From contig DYBQ01000006.1 of assembly GCA_019418545.1 (NCBI GenBank), forward strand, positions 1 to 22,540: a DNA stretch of 22,540 nt. Reading direction: 5' to 3'. The translations under genes were made by a program, and so were the position numbers. Every line of letters begins with the position of its first letter. Within the stretch, counting starts at the first letter, position 1. The notes below the pieces were generated by a model, which did no database searches, was not told the origin of the DNA, and saw only the letters and a list, made by a program, of their open reading frames with translations. Positions 14,410-21,849 of this stretch are shown here, piece after piece. This stretch comes from Clostridiales bacterium (GTDB taxonomy: Bacteria > Bacillota > Clostridia > Oscillospirales > Acutalibacteraceae).

Positions 14410-14664
14410 TTAGTTTAAATCCATCATTTTGGCACTAACGCCATCCATCTCATTAAAAGCAGCCAGCATTTTATCAATGGTTTCTTTGTCTCCACAGGCC
14501 TGCAGCATAATTACGCCGTCATCAGAGCAAAATTCTTCGCTGGTTTCATGAAGACCGACGCGAAGGCGGATATTGCAGCCAAAATTAGTGAGTGTTTTTT
14601 GCAGATTCAGCGCGTTGCTTCTCCGATGGTCAACCCGCAATCCGATAATGTAATAGCAATTCAT
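14410..14664 (-). CDS. Small TM1266-like (ACT/NikR-fold) protein
   Basis: Protein of 84 residues on the minus strand. ATG at 14664 is chosen over GTG 14667 because AGAGG lies 7 bases upstream. The pattern is YYIIGLRVDHRRSNALNLQK, then LTNFGCNIRLRVGLHE, then GVIMLQACGDKETIDKMLAA, then DGVSAKMMDL. This fits the small ferredoxin-like regulatory fold of the TM1266 family, sometimes labelled iron-only hydrogenase system regulators. The assignment is from memory of the pattern. No hydrogenase or Hyd maturation gene is nearby. It stands alone, converging on the pilin operon and sharing its terminator. No DNA-binding domain is visible, so a ligand-sensing role is only inferred. Confidence 0.6.
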   Translation of the reverse strand: MNCYYIIGLRVDHRRSNALNLQKTLTNFGCNIRLRVGLHETSEEFCSDDGVIMLQACGDKETIDKMLAAFNEMDGVSAKMMDLN

Positions 14665-14731
14665 CACAAAACCTCTTTTCTTTAAATATTCCTGTTTATC
14701 AGTACAGGATTTTCCGAATTTTTACAAATAT

Positions 14732-14740
14732 AGTATAACA
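14732..14740 (-). promoter_or_regulatory. Possible extended -10 promoter for the TM1266-like gene
   Basis: Reading the minus strand, TGTTATACT fits the extended -10 form (TGnTATAAT) about 68 bases upstream of the start codon. The -35 region is weak (TTGTAT at 18-base spacing). Confidence 0.35.
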
Positions 14741-14775
14741 TGATAACAGGGAATTATACAACGCTTTTATCACTA

Positions 14776-14802
14776 TTGTTCCCATATTTTCAAAGGTATA
14801 CT
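14776..14802 (+). promoter_or_regulatory. Possible promoter for the DUF4830 gene
   Basis: TATACT (14797-14802) is a good -10 element about 48 bases before the GTG start. TTGTTC (14776-14781) is a weak -35 at 15-base spacing. A divergent arrangement with the minus-strand gene makes a promoter here expected. Confidence 0.3.
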
Positions 14803-14849
14803 CTTTTCTTTCCGCTCATATGTTTTCATAGGAAAAGGGGGGATATTCT

Positions 14850-15410
14850 GTGAAGATAATCAGAAAGCCTGGAAAGAAAAAACTGATAGCCTTGCTTGCC
14901 TCTCTTGGGATTGTAACAGTGGGGATGTTTGTTTTTCCTCGTGGAGGGGAAAATATGGAACCGTCCTTTCAGCTTGAAGGGGCCACTGCCGACCAGAGAG
15001 TAGCATTTTTGGCGCAATTTGGTTGGGAAGTGGAGGCAGAGCCTCTGGAAATTCGGGAGGTGGTGATTCCTGAAACATTTGATGATGTGTATAATCGGTA
15101 TAATGCATTACAGCAGGAGCAGGGGATGGACTTACTGCCATATGCAGGAAAAACATGTAAACAATGGATTTACCGAATCACGAACTATCCGCTATCTGGA
15201 GAGGAAGTAAGAGCTGTATTGCTGGTATATGACGGGGTCGTTATTGGGGGGGATATCAGCTCGGTAGAGCTAAACGGTTTTATGACAGGCTTTTCAGGAG
15301 AGACAGAAGAAGGGGAAATTTCTCAGGAAAATACAGAAGAGACGGAAGAGACAGAAGATACCGCAGCTATTGCAGAAGAAATCGCAGAGGATGCATGGCC
15401 AACAGATTGA
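14850..15410 (+). CDS. DUF4830 membrane-anchored protein
   Basis: Protein of 186 residues with a GTG start at 14850, supported by a purine-rich AAAAGGGGGG site just upstream. A lysine-rich n-region (MKIIRKPGKKK) precedes one hydrophobic helix (about 11-29), either an uncleaved signal anchor or a signal peptide. The body has RVAFLAQFGWEVE, VVIPETFDDVYNRYNALQ, GMDLLPYAGK, YRITNYP, LLVYDGVVIGGDISS and NGFMTGF. This set is characteristic of DUF4830, a clostridial family without known function. The last 35 or so residues are a Glu/Thr-rich acidic tail outside the domain. The next gene starts 84 bases later with no terminator between, so the two may be co-transcribed. Likely extracytoplasmic. Confidence 0.75.
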   Translation: MKIIRKPGKKKLIALLASLGIVTVGMFVFPRGGENMEPSFQLEGATADQRVAFLAQFGWEVEAEPLEIREVVIPETFDDVYNRYNALQQEQGMDLLPYAGKTCKQWIYRITNYPLSGEEVRAVLLVYDGVVIGGDISSVELNGFMTGFSGETEEGEISQENTEETEETEDTAAIAEEIAEDAWPTD

Positions 15411-15493
15411 TTTTGTGGATTTCCCTTTACATCCCAAAGCGTGAGCTGTACAATGAATGTAGAGTAGAAAGGACGCAGAAAGGGTGGAGCATC

Positions 15494-16201
15494 TTGGCAT
15501 TGGAACGTCTGGACAAGATATTGGCATCACAGGGAGTTGGAAGCCGGAAGGATGCAGGGGCGCTGATACGCAAGGGTGCAGTGGAAGTTAACGGCCAGGT
15601 AGTGCGCCGTCCTGAAGAAAAAGTAGATGGGGAAAGAGATACGGTTTGTGTTTGCGGAAAGTCTTTGAAAATAAAAAAGTATCTGTATATTATGATGAAC
15701 AAACCAAAAGGTGTACTGTCTGCTGCCAGAGACAGCCGAACACCAACGGTAATTGATTTGCTGCCGGAAAGCCTTCGAAGAAGAGGGCTGTTTCCGGCAG
15801 GAAGATTGGACAAGGATACAACAGGCCTTTTAATTATTACAGACGATGGGGAAATGGCCCACCGGATGCTTGCCCCCAAAAAGCATGTGATGAAACGGTA
15901 TGAAGCCATTTTGGATATCCCTGCTGATGAGAGTGATGTAGCTGCTTTTGCAGAAGGAATCCCTTTGAAAGATTTTGTGTGTATGCCTGCCAGCTTAGAG
16001 TTGGAAAATGGGACATGTATCGCTAGAGTGGAAGTGCAAGAGGGAAAATTCCATCAGGTGAAGAGAATGTTTGCTGCGAGAGGGAAAACAGTTCTTTCAC
16101 TGAAAAGGTTACAGGTTGGAAAGCTGAATTTGGATGAACATCTTCAGCCTGGAGAATCACGAGAACTAACAGCAGAAGAAGTGGCGCTCATTTTTTCATA
16201 G
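15494..16201 (+). CDS. rsuA: RsuA-family pseudouridine synthase
   Basis: Converts a uridine in ribosomal RNA to pseudouridine; the RsuA type acts on 16S rRNA. I use the TTG at 15494 (235 residues): GGGTGGAG precedes it and it gives the usual start MALERLDKILASQG. TTG 15500 is an alternative. The longer frame from 15395 overlaps the previous gene's end and adds non-family residues. Residues 1-60 form an S4 RNA-binding domain (RLDKILASQGVGSRKDAGAL). The catalytic domain has the family motif GRLDKDTTGLLIITDDG with Asp106, plus MNKPKGVLSA and EGKFHQVKRMF. Length and motifs are normal for RsuA; an RluB/E/F-type role cannot be excluded from sequence alone. Confidence 0.88.
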   Translation: MALERLDKILASQGVGSRKDAGALIRKGAVEVNGQVVRRPEEKVDGERDTVCVCGKSLKIKKYLYIMMNKPKGVLSAARDSRTPTVIDLLPESLRRRGLFPAGRLDKDTTGLLIITDDGEMAHRMLAPKKHVMKRYEAILDIPADESDVAAFAEGIPLKDFVCMPASLELENGTCIARVEVQEGKFHQVKRMFAARGKTVLSLKRLQVGKLNLDEHLQPGESRELTAEEVALIFS

Positions 16202-16305
16202 CAAGTTGTACCAAATTGAGCGAAATCCTTTGGGATTTAGAAGATTTTCATAAACTCTAAACGTAAAGTTTGGGTAAATCCAGTCTACAAAGTTGGACGT
16301 AATTC

Positions 16306-16314
16306 TGGTATACT
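16306..16314 (+). promoter_or_regulatory. Possible extended -10 promoter of the sugar ABC ATPase gene
   Basis: TGGTATACT matches an extended -10 element 80 bases before the start codon. No good -35 is seen. The gap from 16202 to 16394 otherwise shows only weak inverted repeats (AAATCC/GGATTT at 16223-16238; AAACT/AGTTT near 16253-16271), with no convincing terminator for the pseudouridine synthase gene. Confidence 0.4.
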
Positions 16315-16394
16315 TACTTCAGTAAATCTCTTATGGGTTTCTATATCATAAGAATTTAGGGTAATTTAAAACAACAGTCTGCAGGAGGTTAATT

Positions 16395-17507
16395 ATGGCA
16401 AGTGTTACTTTAAAAAATGTTTACAAAATCTACGCTGGCGGCGTAACAGCAGTTACTGATTTCTGCCTGGATATTGCTGATAAGGAGTTTATCATTCTGG
16501 TTGGTCCTTCCGGCTGCGGTAAGTCCACCACTCTGAGAATGATTGCTGGCTTGGAAGAAATCAGCAAAGGCGAGCTGTACATCGGCGACACTCTGGCAAA
16601 TGATGTGGCTCCTAAGGACCGCGATATTGCAATGGTGTTCCAGAACTACGCTCTGTATCCCCATATGACCGTTTATGACAACATGGCTTTTGGCCTGAAG
16701 CTGCGTAAAACTCCTAAGGACGAAATCAAGCGCCGCGTGGAAGAAGCAGCTCGCATTCTTGATATCTCCCACCTCCTGGACAGAAAGCCCAAGGCTCTTT
16801 CCGGTGGCCAGAGACAGCGTGTTGCTCTGGGCCGTGCTATCGTTCGTGACCCCAAGGTCTTCCTGCTGGACGAACCGCTTTCCAACCTGGACGCTAAACT
16901 GCGTGCACAGATGAGAACCGAGATTGCCAAGCTGCACAAGAGACTGGGAACCACCTTTATCTATGTTACCCACGACCAGACCGAAGCTATGACCATGGGC
17001 GACCGCATCGTGGTTATGAAGGACGGCTTCATTCAGCAGGTTGATACTCCTCAACACCTGTATGATTTGCCCTGCAATGAGTTTGTTGCTGGCTTCATGG
17101 GTTCTCCTCAAATGAACTTTATCGATGCTGTTGTTGGCAAGTCTGGCAGCGATTTGACTCTGACCTTTGGCAAGTGCACCATCAAGGTTCCTGCCAACAA
17201 GGCTGCTGGTACCGATTTGGCCAGCTATGTGGGTAAGGATGTTGTGTTTGGTATCCGTCCTGAGGACGTACATGACGAGCCTGACTTCCTGGCAAAAGTT
17301 CAGGAAGGTATTACCGAGGCTGACGTGGAAGTTACCGAATTGATGGGTGCTGAAACTTATCTGTATCTGAACTGCGAAGGCAACGCTATTACTGCTCGTG
17401 TTGAGCCTACCAGTACGGCTAAATCCGGCGATAAGATTAGAATTGCTTTCGATTTGAATAAGATGCATGTGTTCGATAAGGAAACTGAGAAGACCATTTT
17501 GAACTAA
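16395..17507 (+). CDS. msmX: Sugar ABC transporter ATP-binding protein (MsmX/UgpC type)
   Basis: Cytoplasmic ATPase of 370 residues that powers carbohydrate ABC importers. AGGAGG at 16383-16388 fixes ATG 16395. Motifs: Walker A GPSGCGKST (37-45), Q-loop Gln83 in VFQNYALYPH, signature LSGGQRQR (135-142), Walker B VFLLDEP with Asp159/Glu160, D-loop SNLDAKL and H-loop His193. A C-terminal regulatory OB-fold domain (about 240-370) includes FGIRPEDV and the terminal motif MHVFDKETEKTI, typical of MsmX/UgpC/MalK. No permease or binding-protein gene is adjacent. In Firmicutes such orphan ATPases (MsmX in Bacillus) serve several sugar importers encoded elsewhere, which is the likely role here. It has its own terminator, so it is probably monocistronic. 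Confidence 0.93.
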   Translation: MASVTLKNVYKIYAGGVTAVTDFCLDIADKEFIILVGPSGCGKSTTLRMIAGLEEISKGELYIGDTLANDVAPKDRDIAMVFQNYALYPHMTVYDNMAFGLKLRKTPKDEIKRRVEEAARILDISHLLDRKPKALSGGQRQRVALGRAIVRDPKVFLLDEPLSNLDAKLRAQMRTEIAKLHKRLGTTFIYVTHDQTEAMTMGDRIVVMKDGFIQQVDTPQHLYDLPCNEFVAGFMGSPQMNFIDAVVGKSGSDLTLTFGKCTIKVPANKAAGTDLASYVGKDVVFGIRPEDVHDEPDFLAKVQEGITEADVEVTELMGAETYLYLNCEGNAITARVEPTSTAKSGDKIRIAFDLNKMHVFDKETEKTILN

Positions 17508-17524
17508 TTCATTTTGTACTTATG

Positions 17525-17557
17525 CAGGCCGCGCAAGTTTTGCGCGGCCTGTTTTTT
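17525..17557 (+). terminator. Terminator of the sugar ABC ATPase gene
   Basis: CAGGCCGCGCAA (17525-17536) pairs perfectly with TTGCGCGGCCTG (17540-17551) through a 3-base loop, followed by TTTTTT. Confidence 0.95.
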
Positions 17558-17577
17558 ATGCTTTAAATTTTTATAAC

Positions 17578-17616
17578 AAAACTCCCGCGGCCTCCATGAA
17601 ACCGCGGGAGTTTTTA
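17578..17616 (-). terminator. Terminator of the minus-strand membrane protein gene
   Basis: AAAACTCCCGCGG (17578-17590) pairs perfectly with CCGCGGGAGTTTT (17602-17614). It begins directly after the stop codon of the minus-strand gene and has T-runs on both strands, so it also backs up the plus-strand terminator. Confidence 0.9.
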
Positions 17617-18582
17617 TTACAGATGAGATTCTTCTTTTGGGGTATTGCAACGAAGAGTGATAAGTTGATTATGGAATGTTTCAGCAGGTGCTGGTTGAGA
17701 AGAAAAGATACGCCGCCAACCAATAAAAATACCTAAGATAGTAAATATAATGCAATAGACATATTCCAAAACAAATGCAAAGGCAAACTCACTTTGCCGC
17801 ATTAATAACGGAAGCAGGGAAAATGACATGGAAAAGGTAAATCCTTGGCTTGCAATGGCGGATAAAACACAAAGCAAAGCGATTAGCGGTGCAGCCACAG
17901 CACTCAGCACCGTACAAATGATGCGGCCGGTAGAAGTATCGGGGCCTTTCAGCAGCTTATATCCCCAGAATCCCAGAAGGGGTGGCAGCAGGTATAAAAT
18001 AGCAAGACTGTATTCCAAGAAATAATAGGCAGCAAACTGAGGAATTCCCCCAATGAATAGGCCTAGAAGAGCACCGATGATTCCAGTTATATAATTTCCA
18101 GAAGGGGCAGATGGCGCATGACTTTCTTCTGTATAAGTGGCTGGAGGGAAAGCCTGTACAGCGCAGCTTTCATGTACAGGTGCATATCTGTCCTGCACCA
18201 TACATAATGCATCACAATGGTCTTTTCCGCAGAAGGGGCAATATACCAGCGGGATTACATTGCACTGTGAAAAGCACTGGAAAACCACAGCCAATGAATA
18301 TCCATACATTTCGTCAATATTCTCTCCATGAAAAACAAGGGTAAAAGAAGCACAATCAGGGCGGCATAAAATTTTGGAAGCAGTACGTTTGGCAAACTGT
18401 ATGGCTAGTTTCCCCTGCAAAATTCCCGGTTGGGCGATATTTCCTGTAACTGTAATACGCCATTGTTTGTTGGATAGATATTGCACCAAAACGGGGAATT
18501 CGTTTTCAACACCATATGCAATACGTTCAGCAATGCCATATCCCTTTGAGCGGAAAAAATCTTGAAAAATTTGTAAGTCCAT
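17617..18582 (-). CDS. Membrane protein with four-Cys zinc-ribbon-like motif, unknown function
   Basis: Protein of 321 residues; family not recognised. The start at 18582 is fixed by GAGGAGG 6 bases upstream on the minus strand. Residues 1-110 are soluble and Cys-containing (ILCRPDC, CFSQC). Residues 115-127 read CPFCGKDHCDALC, with CxxC plus two further Cys, like a small metal site. A Pro/Ser-rich linker follows, then about five hydrophobic segments between 163 and 295 (TGIIGALLGLFIGG, LAILYLLPPLLGFW, VLSAVAAPLIALLCVLSAIA, FSMSFSLLPLL, YCIIFTILGIFIGW). The soluble N-terminus before a membrane bundle suggests a cytoplasmic domain tethered to the membrane. It is monocistronic and divergent from the iron-uptake operon. 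A role in metal handling would be speculation. Confidence 0.75.
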   Translation of the reverse strand: MDLQIFQDFFRSKGYGIAERIAYGVENEFPVLVQYLSNKQWRITVTGNIAQPGILQGKLAIQFAKRTASKILCRPDCASFTLVFHGENIDEMYGYSLAVVFQCFSQCNVIPLVYCPFCGKDHCDALCMVQDRYAPVHESCAVQAFPPATYTEESHAPSAPSGNYITGIIGALLGLFIGGIPQFAAYYFLEYSLAILYLLPPLLGFWGYKLLKGPDTSTGRIICTVLSAVAAPLIALLCVLSAIASQGFTFSMSFSLLPLLMRQSEFAFAFVLEYVYCIIFTILGIFIGWRRIFSSQPAPAETFHNQLITLRCNTPKEESHL

Positions 18583-18627
18583 GTAGTTCCTCCTCAAATA
18601 TACGCTGTTTTTGCCAGCTTTTTTCTT

Positions 18628-18636
18628 ATTTTATCA
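18628..18636 (-). promoter_or_regulatory. Possible extended -10 for the minus-strand membrane protein gene
   Basis: On the minus strand this reads TGATAAAAT, an extended -10 match 46 bases upstream of the start codon. No clear -35 element was found. Confidence 0.3.
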
Positions 18637-18685
18637 TGTTTAAGGCAAAGGCGCTACTTTTTTTTCAAAAGTCCTACAAATATAC

Positions 18686-18737
18686 TTGACAAATCGGTTA
18701 GTAAGTGCTAACCTATATCTGGTTAGAAAACACTAAC
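18686..18737 (+). promoter_or_regulatory. feo promoter with two TTAG-N6-CTAA operator repeats
   Basis: A perfect -35 TTGACA lies at 18686-18691; at 17-base spacing the -10 would be TAACCT (weak). Immediately downstream are two inverted repeats 25 bases apart: GGTTAGTAAGTGCTAACC (18696-18713) and GTTAGAAAACACTAAC (18722-18737), sharing TTAG-N6-CTAA. Their half-sites resemble the GGTTAG/CTAACC halves of DtxR boxes, but the spacing is wider. Placement over the promoter suits a repressor, plausibly the DtxR-like protein encoded at the operon's end (inference). Confidence 0.65.
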
Positions 18738-18773
18738 TTTTCCGTATGGACTATGTGACAAAAGGAGCCGATG

Positions 18774-18986
18774 ATGATGCCGTTAACAATGCTGCAAGTT
18801 GGGGAAAGTGAAACTATCAAAAGAATTGGCGGTAGAGAGGATACCCGGCGTTTTTTGGAAAATTTGGGCTTTACGTCCGGGGGAGAAGTTACAGTGGTAG
18901 CGCAAATGGGCGGAAATGTAATTGTCAGTATCAAAGATTCCCGTGTAGCTGTTAGCCGGGAGATGGCCAGCAAAATTATGGTGTAA
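18774..18986 (+). CDS. feoA: FeoA-type ferrous iron transport accessory protein (first)
   Basis: Small cytoplasmic SH3-like protein of about 70 residues, thought to assist FeoB in ferrous iron uptake. Three ATG codons in a row (18771, 18774, 18777) follow AAAGGAG (18761-18767). The second gives 6-base spacing and is used here, but any is possible. The sequence MLQVGESETIKRIGG, RFLENLGFTSGGEVTVVAQMGGNVIVSIKDSRVAVSREMA has the FeoA core, with the N-terminal VG, central LGFTSG turn and terminal ISREMA-like strand. It is diverged from the second FeoA and lacks that protein's KLHGEGAVKRRIMDMGI pattern. First gene of the operon behind the putative operator. Confidence 0.85.
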   Translation: MMPLTMLQVGESETIKRIGGREDTRRFLENLGFTSGGEVTVVAQMGGNVIVSIKDSRVAVSREMASKIMV

Positions 18987-19007
18987 AACTCTTTTGGGTT
19001 TTATAAA

Positions 19008-19054
19008 GCCGCATGTGCGGCAATAAAAGCATACAGAAGTCTCAACTACTTCTG
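19008..19054 (+). promoter_or_regulatory. Two hairpins between the feoA genes
   Basis: GCCGCA/TGCGGC (19008-19021) and CAGAAGT/ACTTCTG (19034-19054) can each form a stem. Neither has a T-tract. The second lies just before the ribosome binding site of the next gene and might affect its translation or RNA processing. Confidence 0.35.
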
Positions 19055-19079
19055 CTAATTACAAGGAAGGGGCATGGAT

Positions 19080-19301
19080 ATGCAGACATTAAGGCAGGCC
19101 CAGGTAGGCAGTACTGTCAAAGTGGTAAAGCTCCATGGAGAAGGTGCCGTTAAGCGCCGGATTATGGATATGGGAATTACCAGAGGTGTTTCTGTAACAA
19201 TTCGAAAAGTAGCGCCGCTGGGTGACCCAGTAGAGGTTACTGTGCGGGGGTATGAATTATCCCTGCGAAAAAGCGATGCTGAAATGGTAGAAGTAGAATA
19301 A
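19080..19301 (+). CDS. feoA: FeoA-type ferrous iron transport accessory protein (second)
   Basis: FeoA protein of 73 residues from ATG 19080, which stands 7 bases after AAGGAAGGGG; ATG 19074 (two residues longer) is only 1-3 bases from it. The sequence is classic FeoA: LRQAQVGSTVKVVKLHGEG, AVKRRIMDMGITRGVSVTIR, KVAPLGDPVEVTVRGYELSL, RKSDAEMVEVE. The APLGDPVEV and GYELSLRK motifs are the conserved core, thought to contact the FeoB G domain. It sits 62 bases before feoB. A candidate operator lies in the gap, so feoB may have additional control. Two different FeoA proteins in one feo operon is an arrangement found in clostridia. Confidence 0.93.
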   Translation: MQTLRQAQVGSTVKVVKLHGEGAVKRRIMDMGITRGVSVTIRKVAPLGDPVEVTVRGYELSLRKSDAEMVEVE

Positions 19302-19316
19302 TTTTTTACCATTAAG

Positions 19317-19330
19317 TTAGTTTTAACTAA
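19317..19330 (+). promoter_or_regulatory. Third TTAG-N6-CTAA inverted repeat, upstream of feoB
   Basis: TTAGTTTTAACTAA is a perfect 6-base-arm palindrome (TTAGTT/AACTAA) with the same TTAG-N6-CTAA layout as the two repeats at the operon promoter. It sits 32 bases before the feoB start. A weak promoter (TTTACC, 17 bases, TAATCT, 19305-19333) would overlap it, so feoB may have its own regulated start (inference). Confidence 0.5.
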
Positions 19331-19362
19331 TCTGGTGCGAATTTTGAAGGGGGAAGCAAGCA

Positions 19363-21825
19363 ATGAAAATCGCCTTGGCAGGCAATCCCAACAGCGGAAA
19401 AACAACACTGTTTAATGCGTTGACCGGCTCCAATCAATTTGTAGGTAACTGGCCTGGCGTAACGGTTGAAAAAAAAGAAGGAAAACTAAAAGGATTTCAA
19501 GAGGTAATCCTCACAGACCTTCCCGGAATTTATTCGTTGTCACCGTATACACTGGAAGAAGTGGTGGCCAGAAACTATTTGCTGCAGGAAAAACCTGATG
19601 CGATTTTAAACATCGTTGACGGCACCAATTTAGAGAGAAACCTGTATCTTACTACTCAATTGCTAGAGCTGGGCATACCGTTGGTAATGGCTATCAATAT
19701 GTCTGATGTGGTAGCAAAAAATGGAGAAAAAATCGATACTGTGGCCTTGGAAAAAGCACTGGGCTGTACGGTGGTAGAGATTTCTGCCTTAAAGGGAACC
19801 GGTATCAAAGAGGCAGCCCAGCACGCAGTTTTGGCAGCAAAAGCCAAAAAAGCAGGGAAGGTTATCCACCGTTTTCAGGAAAAGGTAGAACAGGTGCTGG
19901 ACGAAATTTCGTCCAAATTAGTTGATATTCCAGAGGAACAGAAGCGTTTTTATGCTATCAAGCTGTTTGAGCGGGATGAAAAAATCAAGGAGAATTTGCA
20001 GACTATTCCCAAAATTGAACCTATGATTGCAGCTTTGGAAGACGAATTAGATGATGATGCAGAATCTATCATTACTAATGAGCGTTATGAATACATCGCT
20101 TCTATTATCAAGGGCTGTTATAAAAAACGGAAAGCCCGCGGCATGACTACTTCTGATAAAATTGACCGCGTTGTCACCAACCGTTGGGCTGCGCTTCCAA
20201 TTTTTGCTGTTGTCATGTTTATTGTCTATTATCTTTCTGTTACGACAGTAGGCACCATTTTTACCGACTGGGCTAACGACGGTTTGTTTGGAGACGGCTG
20301 GCATTTGGCTGGTATAGGGGCAGAAGCCTATTCAGAGGCTTCTGATGCGTACAATTTGGAAAGCAGCAAGGTAGATGCCTACATAGAAGCTGCCGGGGAA
20401 GCCGGTGTGGATATCGAGGCGATTTCTGCTATGCGCGAAGAAGGCGAAATGGATACAGCAGTTATCAACGAATTTGAGACGGCAGCGGCTGCCGTTCCGG
20501 TAGAGGGTACGCTGGATATCTATAACGATGATACCGGTGAAGTGGAAGAAACCTTGACAGTCACGGCTGATGATTTTGCCGAAGCAATAGAGACGGAAGA
20601 GCCAGACCCAAACGCTTATGGTGTGTGGGTTCCTGGTATTCCCGTATTGGTGGGGAATGGTCTGAATGCTATTCACTGCGCAGCGTGGCTTCAGGATTTG
20701 ATTTTGAATGGTATCATCGCCGGTGTAGGAGCTGTTCTTGGTTTTGTACCTCAGATGCTGGTGTTGTTCCTGCTGCTGGCTATTTTGGAATCCTGCGGTT
20801 ATATGGCCCGTATTGCCTTTATTATGGACCGTATTTTCCGAAAGTTCGGCCTCTCTGGGAAATCCTTTATTCCCATGCTGATTGGTACTGGCTGCGGGGT
20901 TCCTGGAGTAATGGCTTCCCGAACCATTGAAAACGACCGTGACCGAAAAATGACCATTATGACCACTACCTTTATCCCGTGCAGTGCCAAACTGCCGATT
21001 ATTGCCCTGATTGCCGGCGCTTTGTTTGGCGGTGCTTGGTGGGTAGCGCCCAGTGCTTACTTTATCGGTGTGGCCGCTATCGTTATTTCCGGTATCATTC
21101 TCAAGAAAACAAAAATGTTTGCAGGTGACCCGGCCCCCTTTGTTATGGAACTGCCAGCCTATCACTGGCCGACTGTGGGCAACGTACTCCGCAGTATGTG
21201 GGAGCGCGGCTGGTCCTTTATCAAAAAGGCCGGAACAGTCATCCTGCTCGCTACCATCTTTGTCTGGTTTACTTCTGGCTATGGATTCAGCGAAGACGGC
21301 TTTGGCCCGGTAAGTATGGAAAATAGCATCCTGGCCGCCATTGGCAACGCGATTGCCTGGATTTTTATTCCCTTGGGCTGGGGCGACTGGAAATCTGCTG
21401 TGGCCGCCTTTACGGGCCTGATTGCCAAGGAAAACGTGGTAGGAACTTTTGGCGTGCTCTTTGGTGGGTTTGACGAAGTAGCCGAAAATGGTTGGCAGGT
21501 TTGGGCCATGATGCGGGAATCCTTTACGGCTGTGTCTGCCTATTCCTTCCTGGTGTTTAACCTGCTGTGCGCACCCTGTTTTGCAGCAATCGGCGCCATT
21601 AAGCGGGAGATGAACAATGCCAAGTGGACTTGGTTTGCGATTGGCTATCAGTGTGGATTTGCCTATGTGGTTTCCCTGTGCATTTATCAAATTGGTACGT
21701 TGTTTACTACGGGCGCTTTTGGAGTATTTACCGTGATTGCTTTCTTGCTGGTAATTGGTATGATTTATCTCTTGGTGCGTCCGTATCATGAAAGTAATAC
21801 CTTGCGGACCCGCGTTCGCGTATAA
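19363..21825 (+). CDS. feoB: Ferrous iron transporter FeoB
   Basis: Membrane ferrous iron transporter of 820 residues with an N-terminal G-protein domain. GGGGGAAG precedes ATG 19363. G motifs: GNPNSGKT (7-14), Thr in WPGVTVEKK, DLPG (52-55), NMSD (112-115), and the G5 region SALKGTG. A helical GDI-like domain follows to about residue 265, then the membrane part with gate motifs: LESCGYMARIAFIMDR, PMLIGTGCGVPGVMASRTI and TTFIPCSAKLPI, then GLIAKENVVGTFGV. An extra segment of about 110 residues (about 305-420), acidic and Ala-rich, lies after the first membrane helix and before NAIHCAAWLQDLI. It is absent from the classical enterobacterial protein and is probably extracytoplasmic. The gene follows feoA2 and precedes the Cys-rich accessory gene. 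Confidence 0.96.
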   Translation: MKIALAGNPNSGKTTLFNALTGSNQFVGNWPGVTVEKKEGKLKGFQEVILTDLPGIYSLSPYTLEEVVARNYLLQEKPDAILNIVDGTNLERNLYLTTQLLELGIPLVMAINMSDVVAKNGEKIDTVALEKALGCTVVEISALKGTGIKEAAQHAVLAAKAKKAGKVIHRFQEKVEQVLDEISSKLVDIPEEQKRFYAIKLFERDEKIKENLQTIPKIEPMIAALEDELDDDAESIITNERYEYIASIIKGCYKKRKARGMTTSDKIDRVVTNRWAALPIFAVVMFIVYYLSVTTVGTIFTDWANDGLFGDGWHLAGIGAEAYSEASDAYNLESSKVDAYIEAAGEAGVDIEAISAMREEGEMDTAVINEFETAAAAVPVEGTLDIYNDDTGEVEETLTVTADDFAEAIETEEPDPNAYGVWVPGIPVLVGNGLNAIHCAAWLQDLILNGIIAGVGAVLGFVPQMLVLFLLLAILESCGYMARIAFIMDRIFRKFGLSGKSFIPMLIGTGCGVPGVMASRTIENDRDRKMTIMTTTFIPCSAKLPIIALIAGALFGGAWWVAPSAYFIGVAAIVISGIILKKTKMFAGDPAPFVMELPAYHWPTVGNVLRSMWERGWSFIKKAGTVILLATIFVWFTSGYGFSEDGFGPVSMENSILAAIGNAIAWIFIPLGWGDWKSAVAAFTGLIAKENVVGTFGVLFGGFDEVAENGWQVWAMMRESFTAVSAYSFLVFNLLCAPCFAAIGAIKREMNNAKWTWFAIGYQCGFAYVVSLCIYQIGTLFTTGAFGVFTVIAFLLVIGMIYLLVRPYHESNTLRTRVRV

Positions 21826-21849
21826 GTTTATAGAAAAGGAGGAATTTCC

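Noticed and set aside
15395..15493. Upstream ATG for the pseudouridine synthase
   Set aside because: It would overlap the DUF4830 gene and add 33 residues not found in the RsuA family; the TTG start has a ribosome binding site and the usual S4 start.
16410..17468. 352-codon minus-strand frame opposite the sugar ABC ATPase gene
   Set aside because: The plus-strand ATPase has all ABC motifs at normal spacing. The reverse frame has no family signature and no ribosome binding site.
20332..21789. 485-codon minus-strand frame opposite feoB
   Set aside because: feoB is unmistakable on the plus strand. The reverse frame is His/Asn/Gln-rich shadow coding.
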